Numbered from the stretch's first letter, positions 30,047 through 41,336 are shown. The stretch is DNA of 64,000 bases from Xenorhabdus indica (GCF_014467235.1 NZ_NKHP01000015.1:1-64000), one strand, 5' to 3'. The notes: generated by a model not told the origin, from the sequence alone. Numbers and translations: made by a program.

Positions 30047-30110
30047 TACCCCCAATAAATTTCGAGTTACAGCTAATAACATATAGCAACTTGAAAGCTA
30101 AAGGGTGTAT
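30047..30110. repeat. Small palindromic element, copy A (ERIC/MITE-like ends)
   Basis: The left arm tacccccaataaatttcgagttac and the right arm gcaacttgaaagctaaagggtgta are imperfect inverted repeats. The core TTTCaAGTTgC and outer ACC/GGGT parts match the ends of the element at 50146-50232. Located in the ygfB-zapA spacer, so it may affect zapA transcription. Confidence 0.45.
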
Positions 30111-30165
30111 ATCAGAATTAAGGTATCAACAAAGGTTCGATACAGTAATAAATCAGGAAGGTGTC

Positions 30166-30474
30166 ATGTCTGCACAACCAGTAGATATTCAGATTTTTGG
30201 GCGGTCATTACGTGTCAATTGTCCACCAGAGCAGATAGAAGCATTGCAAGCTGCGGCGGAGGAACTTGATCAGCGTTTGCATAACCTCAAAGAACGCACC
30301 AGAGTGACTAACACTGAGCAACTGGTTTTTATTGTGGCACTGAATATCTGTCACGAGTTAGCACAAGAAAAAATGAAAACCCGTGATTATTCCTACAATA
30401 TGGAACAGAAAATTAAAATGCTCCAGCAGACTATTGAGCAAGCCTTATTAGAGCAAGGTAATAAAATTAGCTGA
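30166..30474 (+). CDS. zapA: Cell division protein ZapA
   Basis: 102 residues, normal for ZapA, which cross-links FtsZ filaments at mid-cell. The N-terminal [22 protein letters not shown] and the C-terminal coiled coil ([19 protein letters not shown]) are typical. I chose the ATG at 30166 (MSAQPVDIQ), preceded by GGAAGGTG; the open frame upstream has no support. 6S RNA and fau follow, as in other enterobacteria. Confidence 0.94.
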   Translation: MSAQPVDIQIFGRSLRVNCPPEQIEALQAAAEELDQRLHNLKERTRVTNTEQLVFIVALNICHELAQEKMKTRDYSYNMEQKIKMLQQTIEQALLEQGNKIS

Positions 30475-30653
30475 CCATCTACCTGTCAATAAACAGATCT
30501 TTGTTGATAAATCAGGCAGTAGTCACGATAGATGAATATAACCAGTTGCTTTCTCCATTTAGTTACATACAATAGGTCACATGATGTTACTTAAAACCAA
30601 ATAGGTAGGCTCCTGATTTAATGGTTCTCTGCCAATGGTTTAAGTGATAAAAA

Positions 30654-30838
30654 ATTTTCTCTGAGGTGTTCGTGTGCAGGGAAGTCCCCTGAGCCGATAT
30701 TTCATATCTATAGAATGTGGTGCTCCGTTTCTTGTGAGCATGCTTGGCCAGACCAAGAAGCCTAATAGGGGCGACTCCACGTTCACCTTGAACCAAGGGT
30801 TCAAGGGTTACCACCTGTAACGGCATCTTGGAGAATCC
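30654..30838 (+). ncRNA. ssrS: 6S RNA (SsrS)
   Basis: About 185 bases between zapA and fau, the conserved position. Recognisable blocks are ctctgaggtgttcg at the 5' end, gtcccctgagccgatatttc, agaatgtggtgctccg, gtgagcatgcttgg, ttcaccttgaaccaagggtt, caagggtt, and a 3' arm (ggcatcttggagaatcc) that pairs with the 5' end. The molecule mimics an open promoter and binds RNA polymerase with sigma-70 in stationary phase. Ends are estimated from the E. coli molecule. Confidence 0.93.
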
Positions 30839-30887
30839 TATCTATCTGTTTTGTATCCTTTTCTGCACTACTAAATAGGCAGGTATC

Positions 30888-31487
30888 ATGCAATCAGATT
30901 CTTTTTTTTCTCTCCGAAAAAGTATCAGACAAAAAATACGACAACTACGTAAAAACCTTTCTCCTGAACAACAACTGCAATTTGCTCTACAGGCTGCCGA
31001 GCGAGTCATGGCTCATCCCAAGATCCTTCAAGCGGAGAAAATTGCCCTGTATCTCTCTTTTGACGGAGAATTAGATACACGTCCATTGATTCAACAACTT
31101 TGGCAGCAAAATAAACAGGTTTACTTACCAGTATTACATCCTTTCAGTCGGAATCACTTATTGTTCTTACGTTATCAACCTGAAACTTCTCTTGTCCGCA
31201 ACCACTTTAATATAGAAGAACCATCACTGGATGTCAGGCAGGTTTTACCTATCTCTGAACTGGACGTTATGTTTATTCCTCTGGTTGCTTTCGATCTTAC
31301 AGGACAACGCTTAGGCATGGGAGGAGGGTTCTACGACAGAACGCTTGCCAAATGGCAACAGAAAAATTTTTATCCGATTGGGCTGGCACACAATTTTCAG
31401 TTAATTAATGCACTACCCAGTGCAAGCTGGGATATTCCATTACCAGAAATTATCACACCAGAAAAAATATGGCATTGGCCGGGATAA
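30888..31487 (+). CDS. fau: 5-formyltetrahydrofolate cyclo-ligase (Fau/YgfA)
   Basis: 199 residues. Converts 5-formyl-THF to 5,10-methenyl-THF with ATP. The family signature GMGGGFYDRTLAKW is present near residue 144, with LDVMFIPLVAFD before it. It follows 6S RNA directly and is probably processed from the same transcript, as in E. coli. Confidence 0.93.
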   Translation: MQSDSFFSLRKSIRQKIRQLRKNLSPEQQLQFALQAAERVMAHPKILQAEKIALYLSFDGELDTRPLIQQLWQQNKQVYLPVLHPFSRNHLLFLRYQPETSLVRNHFNIEEPSLDVRQVLPISELDVMFIPLVAFDLTGQRLGMGGGFYDRTLAKWQQKNFYPIGLAHNFQLINALPSASWDIPLPEIITPEKIWHWPG

Positions 31488-31518
31488 TTGTAGAGGACTG
31501 AGTTTAGCAGATTAGTTT

Positions 31519-31550
31519 GAGGGCTATTGTTTCTTCAATAGCCCTTATTT
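31519..31550 (+). terminator. Terminator of fau
   Basis: AGGGCTATTG pairs with CAATAGCCCT around a short TTTCTT loop (31520-31545) and is followed by TATTTTATTT. Located 32 bases past the fau stop. Confidence 0.8.
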
Positions 31551-31609
31551 TATTTGGTTACGTGTTTTTCACCTAATTCACTTGTTCATTCAATTAAGTA
31601 CAGCTCGCC

Positions 31610-32851
31610 TTAGTAAAGCAGACGGGAGCGGATAGTACCTGGTAAGGCTCTGAGTTGTTGTAAAACTAATTCAGCCTGAGCCGGATTTTGCGTCATGATA
31701 TCGATAACCACATAACCAATATCACCTTCAGTACGCAGGTATTGTGCTTCAATATTGATTTCCTGATCGGTGAAAACCTGGTTGATGCTGGTTAAGATAC
31801 CCGGACGGTTTTCGTGGATGTGCAGTAATCGATTAGTATCCTTAGCGTGCACTGGCAGTGAAACTTCCGGGAAATTAACCGCTGACAGTGTAGAACCGTT
31901 GTCAGAATATTTGACCAACTTTCCAGCAACTTCATAACCGATATTCTGTTGCGCTTCTTGCGTGGATCCACCGATATGTGGCGTCAGCAGTACATTATCA
32001 AATTTAATTAATGGGGAGACGAAAGGCTCGTTGTTGGTTGCCGGTTCCACGGGGAATACATCAATCGCAGCACCGGCAATATGCCCAATTTCTAACGCAT
32101 TAACTAATGCAGGAATATCGATAACAGTACCGCGTGAAGCATTGATTAAAATTGAACCCGGTTTCATCAGCTCTAATTCTGCCGCCCCGATCATATTTTT
32201 GGTTGAAGATGTTTCAGGAACATGCAGACTCACAACATCACTCATATTTAACAATTCAGATAAATGATGAACTTGTTGAGCGTTCCCCAGTGGTAATTTA
32301 TGTTCAATATCAAAGAAGTAGACATTCATACCGATGCTTTCAGCCAGGACACTAAGTTGTGAGCCGATATGACCGTAACCGATAATGCCTAATTTTTTGC
32401 CACGTGCTTCATAACAACCCGCAGCCTGTTTGTGCCATTCCCCTTTATGAGCTTTGGCATTGACTTCTGGAACACGACGCAATAACAGCAGCAATTCTCC
32501 CAATACCATTTCAGCTACTGAGCGTGTATTGGAAAACGGCGCATTAAATACGGGAATACCGCGTCTTGCTGCGGCGTTCAGATCAACCTGATTAGTGCCA
32601 ATGCAGAAACACCCAACTGCAACCAATTTTTCAGCAGCAGCAAAAATTTCTTCGGTTAACTGAGTACGGGAACGGATCCCCACAAATCTGGCATCGCGGA
32701 TCGCTTCTTTCAGCGCTTCCGGTTCTAATGCGCCTTTATGATACTCAATATTGCTGTACCCTGCTGCCCGCAAATTGTCTACTGTGCTTTGATGAACGCC
32801 TTCCAGCAGCAGAAACTTAATTTTATCTTTTTCTAAAGATACCTTAACCAT
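31610..32851 (-). CDS. serA: D-3-phosphoglycerate dehydrogenase (SerA)
   Basis: 413 residues, near the E. coli length. First step of serine synthesis. NAD site GIIGYGHIGSQL near residue 154, catalytic arginine in NASRGTVID, glutamate and histidine in DVFPVEP and LTPHIGGSTQEAQ. A C-terminal ACT domain (RLLHIHENRPGILTSINQVF, residues about 340-413) provides serine feedback control. AAGGCGG lies before the ATG. Confidence 0.96.
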   Translation of the reverse strand: MVKVSLEKDKIKFLLLEGVHQSTVDNLRAAGYSNIEYHKGALEPEALKEAIRDARFVGIRSRTQLTEEIFAAAEKLVAVGCFCIGTNQVDLNAAARRGIPVFNAPFSNTRSVAEMVLGELLLLLRRVPEVNAKAHKGEWHKQAAGCYEARGKKLGIIGYGHIGSQLSVLAESIGMNVYFFDIEHKLPLGNAQQVHHLSELLNMSDVVSLHVPETSSTKNMIGAAELELMKPGSILINASRGTVIDIPALVNALEIGHIAGAAIDVFPVEPATNNEPFVSPLIKFDNVLLTPHIGGSTQEAQQNIGYEVAGKLVKYSDNGSTLSAVNFPEVSLPVHAKDTNRLLHIHENRPGILTSINQVFTDQEINIEAQYLRTEGDIGYVVIDIMTQNPAQAELVLQQLRALPGTIRSRLLY

Positions 32852-33084
32852 TTATCCGCCTTATTTGTACTAATTTTCGTAATGCCGATAGGTTTCACTA
32901 AAATAACAAAAAAAACGTCAACAGCAATACAATCGTTTGCCTGTAAAACAGCATAAGAAACAATAAAAAAGTTGTTACGCAAAGTAAAACTTTTAGTTAC
33001 GAGATAAATATAGAACTTTGAGTGATAATTAAACAAATATACAATATATATATCTGAATTTTATTTTTTGAATATAAATCAGAA

Positions 33085-33113
33085 AATTTTTTAAGGGCAG
33101 AATATTCTGCCCT
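33085..33113 (-). terminator. Terminator of rpiA
   Basis: AGGGCAGAAT / ATTCTGCCCT form a perfect stem (33094-33113), followed on the minus strand by TTAAAAAATTTT. It lies ten bases past the rpiA stop. Confidence 0.75.
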
Positions 33114-33123
33114 CAACTAATAA

Positions 33124-33783
33124 TTACTCTGCAACCGTTTTTACACCATTAGCTGTACCAACCAGTACGACATTCGCACTACGGTTAGCAAATAAGCCAA
33201 CAGTTACCACACCAGCAATAGCATTAATTGTGTTTTCTAATTCGATTGGGTTAAGAATGGCAAGATTATGAACATCCAAGATGACATTACCATTATCAGT
33301 GACAACGTTCTGACGGTAAACCGGAGTTCCTCCTAATTTCACCAACTCACGGGCAACATAAGCACGTGCCATCGGAATAACTTCAACCGGTAACGGGAAT
33401 TTACCCAATATATCAACCAGCTTGGATTCATCAATGATACAAATGAATTTCTTTGCCACAGCAGCAATGATTTTCTCTCTGGTCAATGCTGCTCCACCAC
33501 CTTTAATCATTTGCATGTTGCCATTAATTTCATCAGCACCATCAACATAAATATCCAAAGAATCAACTTCATTACAGTCAAACACAGGAATGCCAAGACT
33601 TTTCAATTTCTCCGTTGATGCTTCCGAGCTGGATACTGCACCTTCAATTTTGTCTTTCATCGTCCCCAACGCATCAATAAAATGAGATGCTGTTGAACCT
33701 GTACCAACCCCAACAATGGTTCCCGGTCTGACATACTCCAGTGCTGCCCAACCTACCGCTTTTTTCAATTCGTCCTGTGTCAT
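33124..33783 (-). CDS. rpiA: Ribose-5-phosphate isomerase A (RpiA)
   Basis: 219 residues, as in E. coli. Interconverts ribose-5-phosphate and ribulose-5-phosphate. Motifs: [15 protein letters not shown] near residue 25 (phosphate binding), [24 protein letters not shown] near 81, holding the catalytic aspartates and lysine, and glutamate in REKIIA. Divergent from argP and 270 bases upstream of serA, the conserved context. Confidence 0.96.
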   Translation of the reverse strand: MTQDELKKAVGWAALEYVRPGTIVGVGTGSTASHFIDALGTMKDKIEGAVSSSEASTEKLKSLGIPVFDCNEVDSLDIYVDGADEINGNMQMIKGGGAALTREKIIAAVAKKFICIIDESKLVDILGKFPLPVEVIPMARAYVARELVKLGGTPVYRQNVVTDNGNVILDVHNLAILNPIELENTINAIAGVVTVGLFANRSANVVLVGTANGVKTVAE

Positions 33784-33961
33784 ATCAATTACTGCCTATA
33801 ATTAATTACAAGAAAAATCCAGCCGCCAGTATAAACAATATTTTATCTTATCCTGTGAAAAAATATGGCATAGTGCTACCTAGACCCAAAAATCGTTTGA
33901 ACACACAATATAGTACCCAGATATTCAAAGAGAAGAGTAAAAACGGAGAACCTGATTTTCG

Positions 33962-34870
33962 ATGAAACGCCCTGATTACCGATCCCTACAAGCGTTGGAT
34001 GCCGTGATCCGTGAACGCGGTTTCGAACGTGCAGCACAAAAGCTTTGTATCACTCAATCCGCAGTATCCCAACGTATCAAGCAATTAGAAAATTTATTCG
34101 GTCAACCGTTATTGGTTCGTACCGTTCCCCCGCGCCCTACAGAGCAAGGGCAAAAACTGCTTGCGTTATTACATCAGGTAGAATTGCTCGAAGCACAATG
34201 GCTTGGTGATGAAAATGGTAATGATACTCCTTTATTGCTCTCTCTTGCCGTCAATGCGGATAGTCTGGCAACCTGGCTCTTACCGGCACTTCATCCTGTG
34301 CTTTCCGATTTACCTATCCAGCTCAATATTCAGGTGGAAGATGAAACACGTACACAAGAAAGCCTGAGACGTGGGGAAGTTGTTGGTGCAATCAGTATTC
34401 AATCACATCCCCTACCAAGCTGTCTGGTAGATAAGCTAGGTGCTCTTGATTATCTGTTCGTCTCCTCTCCTAAATTTGCTGAACGTTTTTTCCCCAATGG
34501 AGTAACTCGCTCAGCTTTATTGAAAGCCCCTGCTGTTGCATTCGATCATTTGGATGATATGCATCAGGCCTTTTTGCAACAATATTTTGATTTATCACCG
34601 GGCAGTGTGCCTTGCCATATCGTTAACTCGTCCGAAGCGTTTGTTCAATTGGCAAAACAAGGATCGACATGTTGCATGATCCCCCATTTACAAATCGACA
34701 AAGAATTGAAGGCAGGTGAATTGGTTGATTTAACCCCCGGCTTGTGCCAACGCCGTATGCTTTACTGGCACCGTTTTGCCCCGGAAAGCAGCGCGATGAG
34801 AAAAGTGACTGACGCCCTGTTAAAACTAGGACGCCAGATGTTACGTCAGGAAGATGATGAAACTAATTAA
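33962..34870 (+). CDS. argP: LysR-type regulator ArgP (IciA)
   Basis: 302 residues. N-terminal winged helix ([20 protein letters not shown], then [19 protein letters not shown]) and a LysR effector domain. ArgP activates argO with arginine and responds to lysine; it was first named as an inhibitor of oriC melting. argO is two genes away here, in the opposite direction. The 3' end overlaps the convergent yggE by four bases. Confidence 0.94.
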   Translation: MKRPDYRSLQALDAVIRERGFERAAQKLCITQSAVSQRIKQLENLFGQPLLVRTVPPRPTEQGQKLLALLHQVELLEAQWLGDENGNDTPLLLSLAVNADSLATWLLPALHPVLSDLPIQLNIQVEDETRTQESLRRGEVVGAISIQSHPLPSCLVDKLGALDYLFVSSPKFAERFFPNGVTRSALLKAPAVAFDHLDDMHQAFLQQYFDLSPGSVPCHIVNSSEAFVQLAKQGSTCCMIPHLQIDKELKAGELVDLTPGLCQRRMLYWHRFAPESSAMRKVTDALLKLGRQMLRQEDDETN

Positions 34871-35604
34871 CGCTGTAACTCAAAAACTGCATCAACATGA
34901 TCAGAAAACTCTATGCTCTGCGGTTCATAAGTTTCATCAGATGAATTTTCCGCAGAAGCCGCAGATATTAAAGCTGATTTGAATTGCAACCGACTCATTG
35001 GAAAAGGCACCGCTTCAGGCGGACGATAAGTGATGCTATATACGGAACCTAACTTACTGTTAAAACCTTTTGCTAATTCAGTTGCCTGTTGAATCGCATT
35101 CGCAATTGCTTTCTGTCTGGCTGCATCACGATAGCGCTGAGGATCGGCTACGCTGAACTGTACGGAATTAATTTCATTTAATCCCGCTTTCAAGGCTCCA
35201 TCCAACAGTGTATTCAGTTGATCCAGCTTACGAACTTTGACTTCAACTGAGCGGGAAGCGTCATATCCCGTAAGCGTTGATTTGCCTGTTTTCTGATCAT
35301 ACTGATATTCTGGCTGAGTCCGTATATTGGCTGCATTAATATCTTTCTTTTCGATACCATTCGTTTTCAAAAAATCAAAATATTTTGCAACACGCTCATC
35401 CACTTTTCTCTTCGCATCTGCTGCACTTTTCTGACTCACTTTCACATGGATCAACAAAGTCGCCATATCTGGAGCCGCTTTGATTGTCGCATTACCAGAA
35501 GTTGATACATGCGGGGTGGACGGTAATTCCGCAGCCGAAGCTGTCATACATGACAAACTGCCTGCAGCTAACATAACAGCAAATATCAGTGAGTTACGTT
35601 TCAC
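34867..35604 (-). CDS. yggE: SIMPL-domain periplasmic protein YggE
   Basis: 245 residues of the SIMPL (DUF541) family, linked to oxidative stress tolerance in E. coli. A signal peptide is visible ([23 protein letters not shown], cleavage after ASA). The GTG at 35604 is chosen because AAGGAGG lies six bases before it and it gives a clean signal peptide; an ATG 14 codons upstream has no ribosome site. Conserved segments: [19 protein letters not shown] and the RTQPEYQYD stretch. Confidence 0.9.
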   Translation of the reverse strand: MKRNSLIFAVMLAAGSLSCMTASAAELPSTPHVSTSGNATIKAAPDMATLLIHVKVSQKSAADAKRKVDERVAKYFDFLKTNGIEKKDINAANIRTQPEYQYDQKTGKSTLTGYDASRSVEVKVRKLDQLNTLLDGALKAGLNEINSVQFSVADPQRYRDAARQKAIANAIQQATELAKGFNSKLGSVYSITYRPPEAVPFPMSRLQFKSALISAASAENSSDETYEPQSIEFSDHVDAVFELQR

Positions 35605-35717
35605 TAAAACCTCCTTTCGGATATACCCTTTATCTATTAGGTACACAGCAAATAAATAAGTATTTTCTACAGAATTCTCATATTAAGACAAGCTGCTTTC
35701 AGAAACATTAGCACACT

Positions 35718-35811
35718 ATATTTATAAAGAACCATATTTATAAAGAACTATATTTATAAAAAACGGTTTGAATTATAAAGAAGTATTTAAATTATAAAGA
35801 AATGTTTAATT
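35718..35811. repeat. AT-rich 16-bp repeat cluster downstream of argO
   Basis: atatttataaagaacc is repeated with few changes at 35718, 35734 and 35750, followed by two looser copies built on aattataaagaa (35771-35805). It ends at the 3' end of argO and lies between argO and the start of yggE. Confidence 0.75.
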
Positions 35812-36434
35812 TAATTAAAAATTTGTAATTCTTGCTTAAACAAATTCCATGCGATATACCACATCACACAACCAACAAATAAGTTAATGATGCGCTGAGA
35901 TCGTGGCTGATTAAGAATTGATGAAAACCATGCAGCCAGAATAGCCAATGCAAAGAACCAACTGATGGATGCGGTAACTGCACCGGCAGTAAACCACGGT
36001 TTGTGTTCCGCTGATAATTGTCCTCCAATGCTACCTAATACAACGAAAGTATCCAGATAAACATGAGGATTCAACCAGGTTACTGCAAATAATGTCACAA
36101 TAACCCGCCAGCGGCTTTGAGCCAGAGTTTCTGTGCTGGAGAATGCAATATCCGTTGATAATGCCAGCCGAAAAGCCCCCCATCCGTACCATAGCAAAAA
36201 TGCAACGCCTCCCCATGTTACAGCTTGCAACAGAAATGCTGACTGCCCAAGCAAGGCACTACCCCCAAAGACTCCTGCCATGATAAGAATAATGTCACTG
36301 ATAGAACATAATGCGGCACTCATCAAATGAAAGCGTTTTTTACTACCCTGCTGCATCACAAAAACATTTTGTGGTCCAAGTGGAATAATCATTGCGGCAC
36401 TGAGAAAAAAGCCCTGAATCAATGTTGAAAACAT
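35811..36434 (-). CDS. argO: Arginine exporter ArgO
   Basis: 207 residues with about six membrane segments, LysE/ArgO family. Exports arginine (and canavanine) across the inner membrane. The start [19 protein letters not shown]-type segment with [11 protein letters not shown] and the later [11 protein letters not shown] are family hallmarks. ArgP, encoded nearby, is its known activator. Confidence 0.93.
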   Translation of the reverse strand: MFSTLIQGFFLSAAMIIPLGPQNVFVMQQGSKKRFHLMSAALCSISDIILIMAGVFGGSALLGQSAFLLQAVTWGGVAFLLWYGWGAFRLALSTDIAFSSTETLAQSRWRVIVTLFAVTWLNPHVYLDTFVVLGSIGGQLSAEHKPWFTAGAVTASISWFFALAILAAWFSSILNQPRSQRIINLFVGCVMWYIAWNLFKQELQIFN

Positions 36435-36674
36435 GCAAAAATTCCTAATATTTATTCAATCAGATAAGTTCTATCTACATATTAGGAAAATTCATTCATT
36501 AGCAGAAATAAATATTTCTTATCTATCATTAAAGAAACTTATAGAGTAATTAAAAGGTATTGGGAGAAACAGAGTGGAAAGAGTGGCAAACCCCAAGCTA
36601 TTTAAGCAGTGCTGACTTGGTGTGAGAGTACTTCTACTTTCTCACACCAAGATTTCTCACACCAAATATATTGA

Positions 36675-37547
36675 TTATTGCTCCGTTTTCTTCTGTAGAG
36701 CAACTTGCTGCTGATGCAGATAAACATCCATTTGTGGGAAAGGAATACCAATATTGTGTTTATCCAAAGCTCGTTTGAAATTTTCCATCAGATCCCAGTA
36801 AACGCTCCAGGCATCTCCATTAGTTGTCCACACACGTACAATAAAATTGAGTGATGAAGGCGCCATTTCATGCAACCTAATAGTGACACCTTTCTCATGC
36901 TGAATGCGCTTATCCGCTTTGATAACGTCACCCAACACTTTCTTTACTTCATCGATATCAGCGTCATAAGCAACTCCGACCATTATCTGAGTACGGCGGT
37001 TTGGTTCACGGCTGGTATTGATAATACTGTCCGCAATAATTTTTCCGTTAGGGATCACAATAATACGATCATCCGCAGTACGTAATGTTGTGGAGAAAAT
37101 TTGTACTTGTACAACCGTCCCTTCCACTGCACCAATAATGACATATTCACCAGTGCGGAGCGGACGGAAAACTACCAGCAACACGCCAGCAGCGAAGTTT
37201 GACAGTGAACCCTGTAATGCCAAACCGACAGCCAAACCTGCGGCACCAATAACGGCAATCACAGAGGCGGTCTGAACGCCTAATTTTCCAAGCACCGCAA
37301 CAATAGTAAAGGCGATGATGGCATAACGAATTATTGCTGACAAAAAGTCAGAAATAGTCGCATCAATACCACGTAGCGTCATAACGCGTTTCACAGCTTT
37401 ATTTGCCAGTTTAGCAACAGCCAAGCCTACAATCAGAATTAAAATGGCAAACACAATATTCACTGCATACTGGATCAGTAGATTTTGATTATTGACAAAC
37501 CAATTTGCTGCCTTATCAATCTCACCTGATAGATTGATCTCTTCCAT
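36675..37547 (-). CDS. mscS: Small-conductance mechanosensitive channel MscS
   Basis: 290 residues, E. coli size. Three membrane helices (about residues 25-55, 65-85, 92-125); the pore helix has the Gly/Ala pattern [33 protein letters not shown] split over TM3a and TM3b. The beta domain and the C-terminal cage follow. Opens under membrane tension during hypo-osmotic shock. AGGTAGG precedes the ATG. Confidence 0.94.
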   Translation of the reverse strand: MEEINLSGEIDKAANWFVNNQNLLIQYAVNIVFAILILIVGLAVAKLANKAVKRVMTLRGIDATISDFLSAIIRYAIIAFTIVAVLGKLGVQTASVIAVIGAAGLAVGLALQGSLSNFAAGVLLVVFRPLRTGEYVIIGAVEGTVVQVQIFSTTLRTADDRIIVIPNGKIIADSIINTSREPNRRTQIMVGVAYDADIDEVKKVLGDVIKADKRIQHEKGVTIRLHEMAPSSLNFIVRVWTTNGDAWSVYWDLMENFKRALDKHNIGIPFPQMDVYLHQQQVALQKKTEQ

Positions 37548-37715
37548 AAAAGCCTACCTTTTTTGTTGGAACCTGCCGGGAAGACACTCCCAGCAATATA
37601 GGCTCCTGTTTATAAATAAAAAGCCAGTACAATGTCACACAAATATGTTACACAAAAATGATGGAATATCGATTATGGCAGAAATCTGCCATTGGTTGAA
37701 CATAAACACTTACCT

Positions 37716-38081
37716 TTAATTGTTTTGCAAAACAAAAACTCTGTAATTTGCCAACATATTAATAAAATCATCTGTACCACAAAGTGCCAGGCTCTCATTA
37801 TCGTAATAGCTCATCCCCTCTTCTAACATCTCTGTATCAAACTGGAGTTGATTAGCTCTGATCATAATTTCTTCTTCATTCATTAACAGTGTGTATTCAT
37901 GACCGTTCAATTGCCACTGACGTTCACTACCTTTTATATCCATCAATGCTGAAATTATCTTATCTAAAATACTTAAATCGCCTTTTACTTCCTCATTCAA
38001 CCAGTGACCAATAGCTTCATGATCCATTGAAAAATTTGTCATCACCTGACCAGTGATATCCTGTATAAATTCATATTCCAT
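37716..38081 (-). CDS. yacL: UPF0231 family protein YacL
   Basis: 121 residues. [30 protein letters not shown] and [10 protein letters not shown] match E. coli YacL, of unknown function. I chose the ATG at 38081 over the GTG just before it since GGAGG lies seven bases upstream. In E. coli it directly follows acnB; here the pair is separated by a deleted IS1 copy. Confidence 0.9.
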   Translation of the reverse strand: MEYEFIQDITGQVMTNFSMDHEAIGHWLNEEVKGDLSILDKIISALMDIKGSERQWQLNGHEYTLLMNEEEIMIRANQLQFDTEMLEEGMSYYDNESLALCGTDDFINMLANYRVFVLQNN

Positions 38082-38245
38082 CACTTACCTCCACCTTTTT
38101 GTTATATCAACCACATCTGGGTTTTAAACATTTCCGATGTCCACCCCAGAGTCTATCCACAAACTGACACAAAATTTGCCACAAAAAATAGACATAAAAA
38201 AGGGAGGACTCCGCCTTAATACTGCTCACTTAAGTAAACCAAGAT
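38082..38245. other. Spacer between yacL and the IS1 derivative
   Basis: Promoter side of yacL; no open frame. The whole yacL-acnB gap is about 650 bases, and the IS1 derivative and the acnB terminator account for most of it. Confidence 0.4.
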
Positions 38246-38578
38246 GGTCCGTGTCTTAAATGGTTAGTTATTATGGCTTTTTAATGGTGAAACATGGTTA
38301 AAGTTGACGTCCATTATCGTTATTGTCGCAAATCAGAACATACTTACCCTCTTATCCCCTTTTAATATTCGGTTTTACTGCACGAATGATTATGTTGTTT
38401 ATGACAACCTTCCCGAAGAAGAGCATCTGACGGAAAGACGTTTATCTCGATTAAAAAGATTGAATAGAAAAACTATTGGTTATTCAAAATTCGAAGAAAT
38501 GCACGATAAGGTGATAGGAACTTTTATTGAGCGTGAACATTATTTTTAATGTTTAATCTAACCATTTAATACATGACC
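38246..38578 (+). mobile_element. 333-bp internally deleted IS1-family element (MITE-like)
   Basis: Terminal inverted repeats are ggtccgtgtcttaaatggt at 38246 and the complement of ctaaccatttaatacatgacc at 38558-38578. Inside, the plus strand codes MVKVDVHYRYCRKSEHT, the InsA start, and then jumps to PFNIRFYCTNDYVVYDNLPE and LNRKTIGYSKFEEMHDKVIG, then FIEREHYF, the InsB end. The middle of insA and insB is missing, so the copy could move only if a full IS1 acted in trans. No flanking target duplication is obvious. Confidence 0.8.
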
Positions 38579-38666
38579 CGTATCAAACACCATTAATGCG
38601 ACAGAACCTTTGTTGTTCCATCTGATTAAAATTCAGTCTCAGCATATTGGTAAGCATGATCCTTAC

Positions 38667-38697
38667 AAAAAAAGCCCGCTCGCGTTTAAGCGAGCGG
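38667..38697 (-). terminator. Terminator of acnB
   Basis: CCGCTCGC / GCGAGCGG pair (38676-38697) around a six-base loop; on the minus strand GCTTTTTTT follows. It is about 40 bases past the acnB stop. Confidence 0.85.
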
Positions 38698-38738
38698 TAT
38701 TAAGGCCTTCGCCTTCTCATTTCTTAGCAAGATATTTT

Positions 38739-41336
38739 TTACACAGCAGTTTGGAAGATCACATCGTCTGCTTTTTCGGTATATTGGTTCAATTGATCAA
38801 AATTGAGATAACGATAAGTATCTGCCGCTGTTTCATCCACCTTGGACATGAATTGCAGATACTCTTCTGGCGTTGGCAGGCGACCTAACAATGAAGCCAC
38901 AGCAGCTAACTCCGCAGATGCCAGATATACATTGGCTCCCGCGCCCAAACGGTTTGGGAAGTTACGCGTAGACGTAGATACCACCGTCGCTTCATCTGCA
39001 ACACGAGCCTGATTTCCCATACACAGTGAACAACCAGGGATCTCAATGCGCGCACCACTCTTACCAAAGACGCTGTAATAGCCTTCTTCTGTCAGTTGAG
39101 CAGCATCCATTTTCGTTGGCGGAGCAACCCACAGGCGGGTCGGTAACTGGCCTTTATGTTGATCCAGTAACTTACCAGCCGCACGGAAGTGACCAATATT
39201 CGTCATGCAGGAGCCGATAAATACTTCATCAATTTTATTGTTAGCAACTTCTGATAACAGACGAGCATCATCCGGATCATTTGGTGCACACAAAATAGGC
39301 TCTTTGATGTCATCCAAATTAATTTCAATCACTGCTGCATATTCTGCATCTGCATCTGCTTCCAGCAATTGTGGATCTTTCAACCAATTTTCCATACCGA
39401 TAATACGGCGCTCTAATGTCCGGCGATCACCATAACCTTCTGCAATCATCCATTTCAGCAATACGACATTAGATTGCAGATATTCAATGATCGGTGCTTT
39501 ATCCAGTTTGATCGTACAGCCTGCTGCGGAACGTTCTGCGGAAGCATCTGCCAATTCAAATGCCTGCTCAACTTTGAGTTCTGGCAAACCTTCAATTTCC
39601 AGAATACGGCCAGAGAAAATATTTTTCTTACCTTTTTTCTCTACTGTCAACAAACCTTGCTGGATCGCGTAGTAAGGAATTGCATGAACCAGATCACGTA
39701 AGGTTATACCTGGTTGCATTTTACCTTTAAAACGAACTAATACGGATTCAGGCATATCCAACGGCATAACCCCCGTCGCAGCGGCAAATGCCACTAACCC
39801 AGAACCCGCCGGGAAAGAGATACCAATAGGGAAACGCGTATGGGAATCTCCACCTGTACCTACAGTGTCTGGCAATAACATACGGTTCAGCCAGGAATGG
39901 ATAATCCCATCTCCCGGACGCAGGGATACACCGCCACGGTTCATGATGAAATCAGGCAAAGTATGATGAGTTGTTACATCAACCGGTTTTGGATAGGCCG
40001 CTGTATGGCAGAATGACTGCATAACCAGATCAGCCGAAAAACCAAGACAGGCCAAATCCTTCAATTCATCACGCGTCATTGGGCCAGTTGTGTCCTGAGA
40101 GCCAACAGAAGTCATCTTCGGTTCACAGTATTCTCCCGGACGGATCCCGGTAGTACCGCAGGCACGACCTACCATTTTCTGTGCCAGCGAGAAACCACGA
40201 CTGCTCTTCTCAACTGCTTTTGCCTGACGGAAAATATCACTGTGTGGCAATCCTAAAGATTCACGGGCTTTCGCTGTCAGACCCCGGCCGATAATTAATG
40301 GAATTCGGCCGCCTGCGCGCACTTCATCAATTAGTACATCCGTTTTCAGTTCAAAAGCTGCCAGCACTTCATTGGTATCGTGATGACGAATTTCACCTTT
40401 ATAAGGGTAGATATCAATAACATCACCCATATTGAGTTTGGAAACATCTACCTCAATCGGCAATGCACCTGCATCTTCCATCGTGTTAAAAAAGATTGGC
40501 GCAATCTTTCCACCCAATACAACACCTGCACCACGTTTGTTTGGCACAAACGGGATATCTTCCCCCATAAACCACAATACAGAGTTTGTAGCAGATTTAC
40601 GGGAAGAGCCTGTACCCACGACATCCCCTACATACGCCAGAGGATGGCCTTTTTTATTGAGTTCTTCAATTTGCTTGATTGGACCAACAACACCCGCCTG
40701 ATCAGGTTCGATACCTTCACGGGCATTTTTCAACATTGCCAGGGCATGTAATGGAATATCCGGACGTGACCACGCATCTGGTGCAGGAGAAAGGTCATCG
40801 GTGTTAGTTTCACCGGTGACTTTAAAGACAGTAACTGTAATTCTTTCTGCCAGTTCAGGACGTTCCAGGAACCATTCTGCATCAGCCCATGACTGGATAA
40901 TTTGTTGAGCATGTGGATTACCTGCTTTCGCTTTTTCTTCCACATCATAGAAGCTGTCAAACATCAGCAAAGTCTGGGATAGCCCCTTCACTGCAATTGG
41001 AGCCAATTTTTTATCATCGAGAGCATCAATCAAAGCATGGATATTGTACCCACCCTGCATGGTTCCCAATAACTCAATGGCTTTTTCCCGCGTAACAAGT
41101 GGTGAAGTTGTTTCACCTTTAGCGATAGCAGCAAGGAAACCAGCTTTTACATAGGCCGCCTCATCAACACCGGGGGGAACACGGTTTGTCAACAGGTCTA
41201 ACAGAAAATTTTCTTCACTTTGAGGTGGGTTCTTCAATAATTCGACCAGCGCGGCTGCTTGAGCTGCGTCTAATGGCTTAGGGACGATGCCTTGCGCTTC
41301 ACGTTCGGCTACGTGCTTGCGGTATTCTTCTAGCAC
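38739..41336 (-). CDS. acnB: Aconitate hydratase B (AcnB)
   Basis: 865 residues, identical in length to E. coli AcnB. The main TCA-cycle aconitase, which can also hydrate 2-methylaconitate in the methylcitrate route fed by the prp genes. The [4Fe-4S] ligands are the Cys of GSCMTNIGH near residue 710 and both Cys of [11 protein letters not shown] near 770. Order of domains is the AcnB type (HEAT-like, then swivel, then 1-3). It begins with GTG at 41336, preceded by AGGAG. Confidence 0.96.
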   Translation of the reverse strand: MLEEYRKHVAEREAQGIVPKPLDAAQAAALVELLKNPPQSEENFLLDLLTNRVPPGVDEAAYVKAGFLAAIAKGETTSPLVTREKAIELLGTMQGGYNIHALIDALDDKKLAPIAVKGLSQTLLMFDSFYDVEEKAKAGNPHAQQIIQSWADAEWFLERPELAERITVTVFKVTGETNTDDLSPAPDAWSRPDIPLHALAMLKNAREGIEPDQAGVVGPIKQIEELNKKGHPLAYVGDVVGTGSSRKSATNSVLWFMGEDIPFVPNKRGAGVVLGGKIAPIFFNTMEDAGALPIEVDVSKLNMGDVIDIYPYKGEIRHHDTNEVLAAFELKTDVLIDEVRAGGRIPLIIGRGLTAKARESLGLPHSDIFRQAKAVEKSSRGFSLAQKMVGRACGTTGIRPGEYCEPKMTSVGSQDTTGPMTRDELKDLACLGFSADLVMQSFCHTAAYPKPVDVTTHHTLPDFIMNRGGVSLRPGDGIIHSWLNRMLLPDTVGTGGDSHTRFPIGISFPAGSGLVAFAAATGVMPLDMPESVLVRFKGKMQPGITLRDLVHAIPYYAIQQGLLTVEKKGKKNIFSGRILEIEGLPELKVEQAFELADASAERSAAGCTIKLDKAPIIEYLQSNVVLLKWMIAEGYGDRRTLERRIIGMENWLKDPQLLEADADAEYAAVIEINLDDIKEPILCAPNDPDDARLLSEVANNKIDEVFIGSCMTNIGHFRAAGKLLDQHKGQLPTRLWVAPPTKMDAAQLTEEGYYSVFGKSGARIEIPGCSLCMGNQARVADEATVVSTSTRNFPNRLGAGANVYLASAELAAVASLLGRLPTPEEYLQFMSKVDETAADTYRYLNFDQLNQYTEKADDVIFQTAV

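Noticed and set aside
29905-30165. Upstream extension of the zapA frame
   Set aside because: Runs through a palindromic repeat and has no similarity to ZapA; the ATG at 30166 gives the normal protein.
37716-38084. GTG start of yacL one codon upstream
   Set aside because: The ATG at 38081 has better spacing to GGAGG and matches the E. coli N-terminus.
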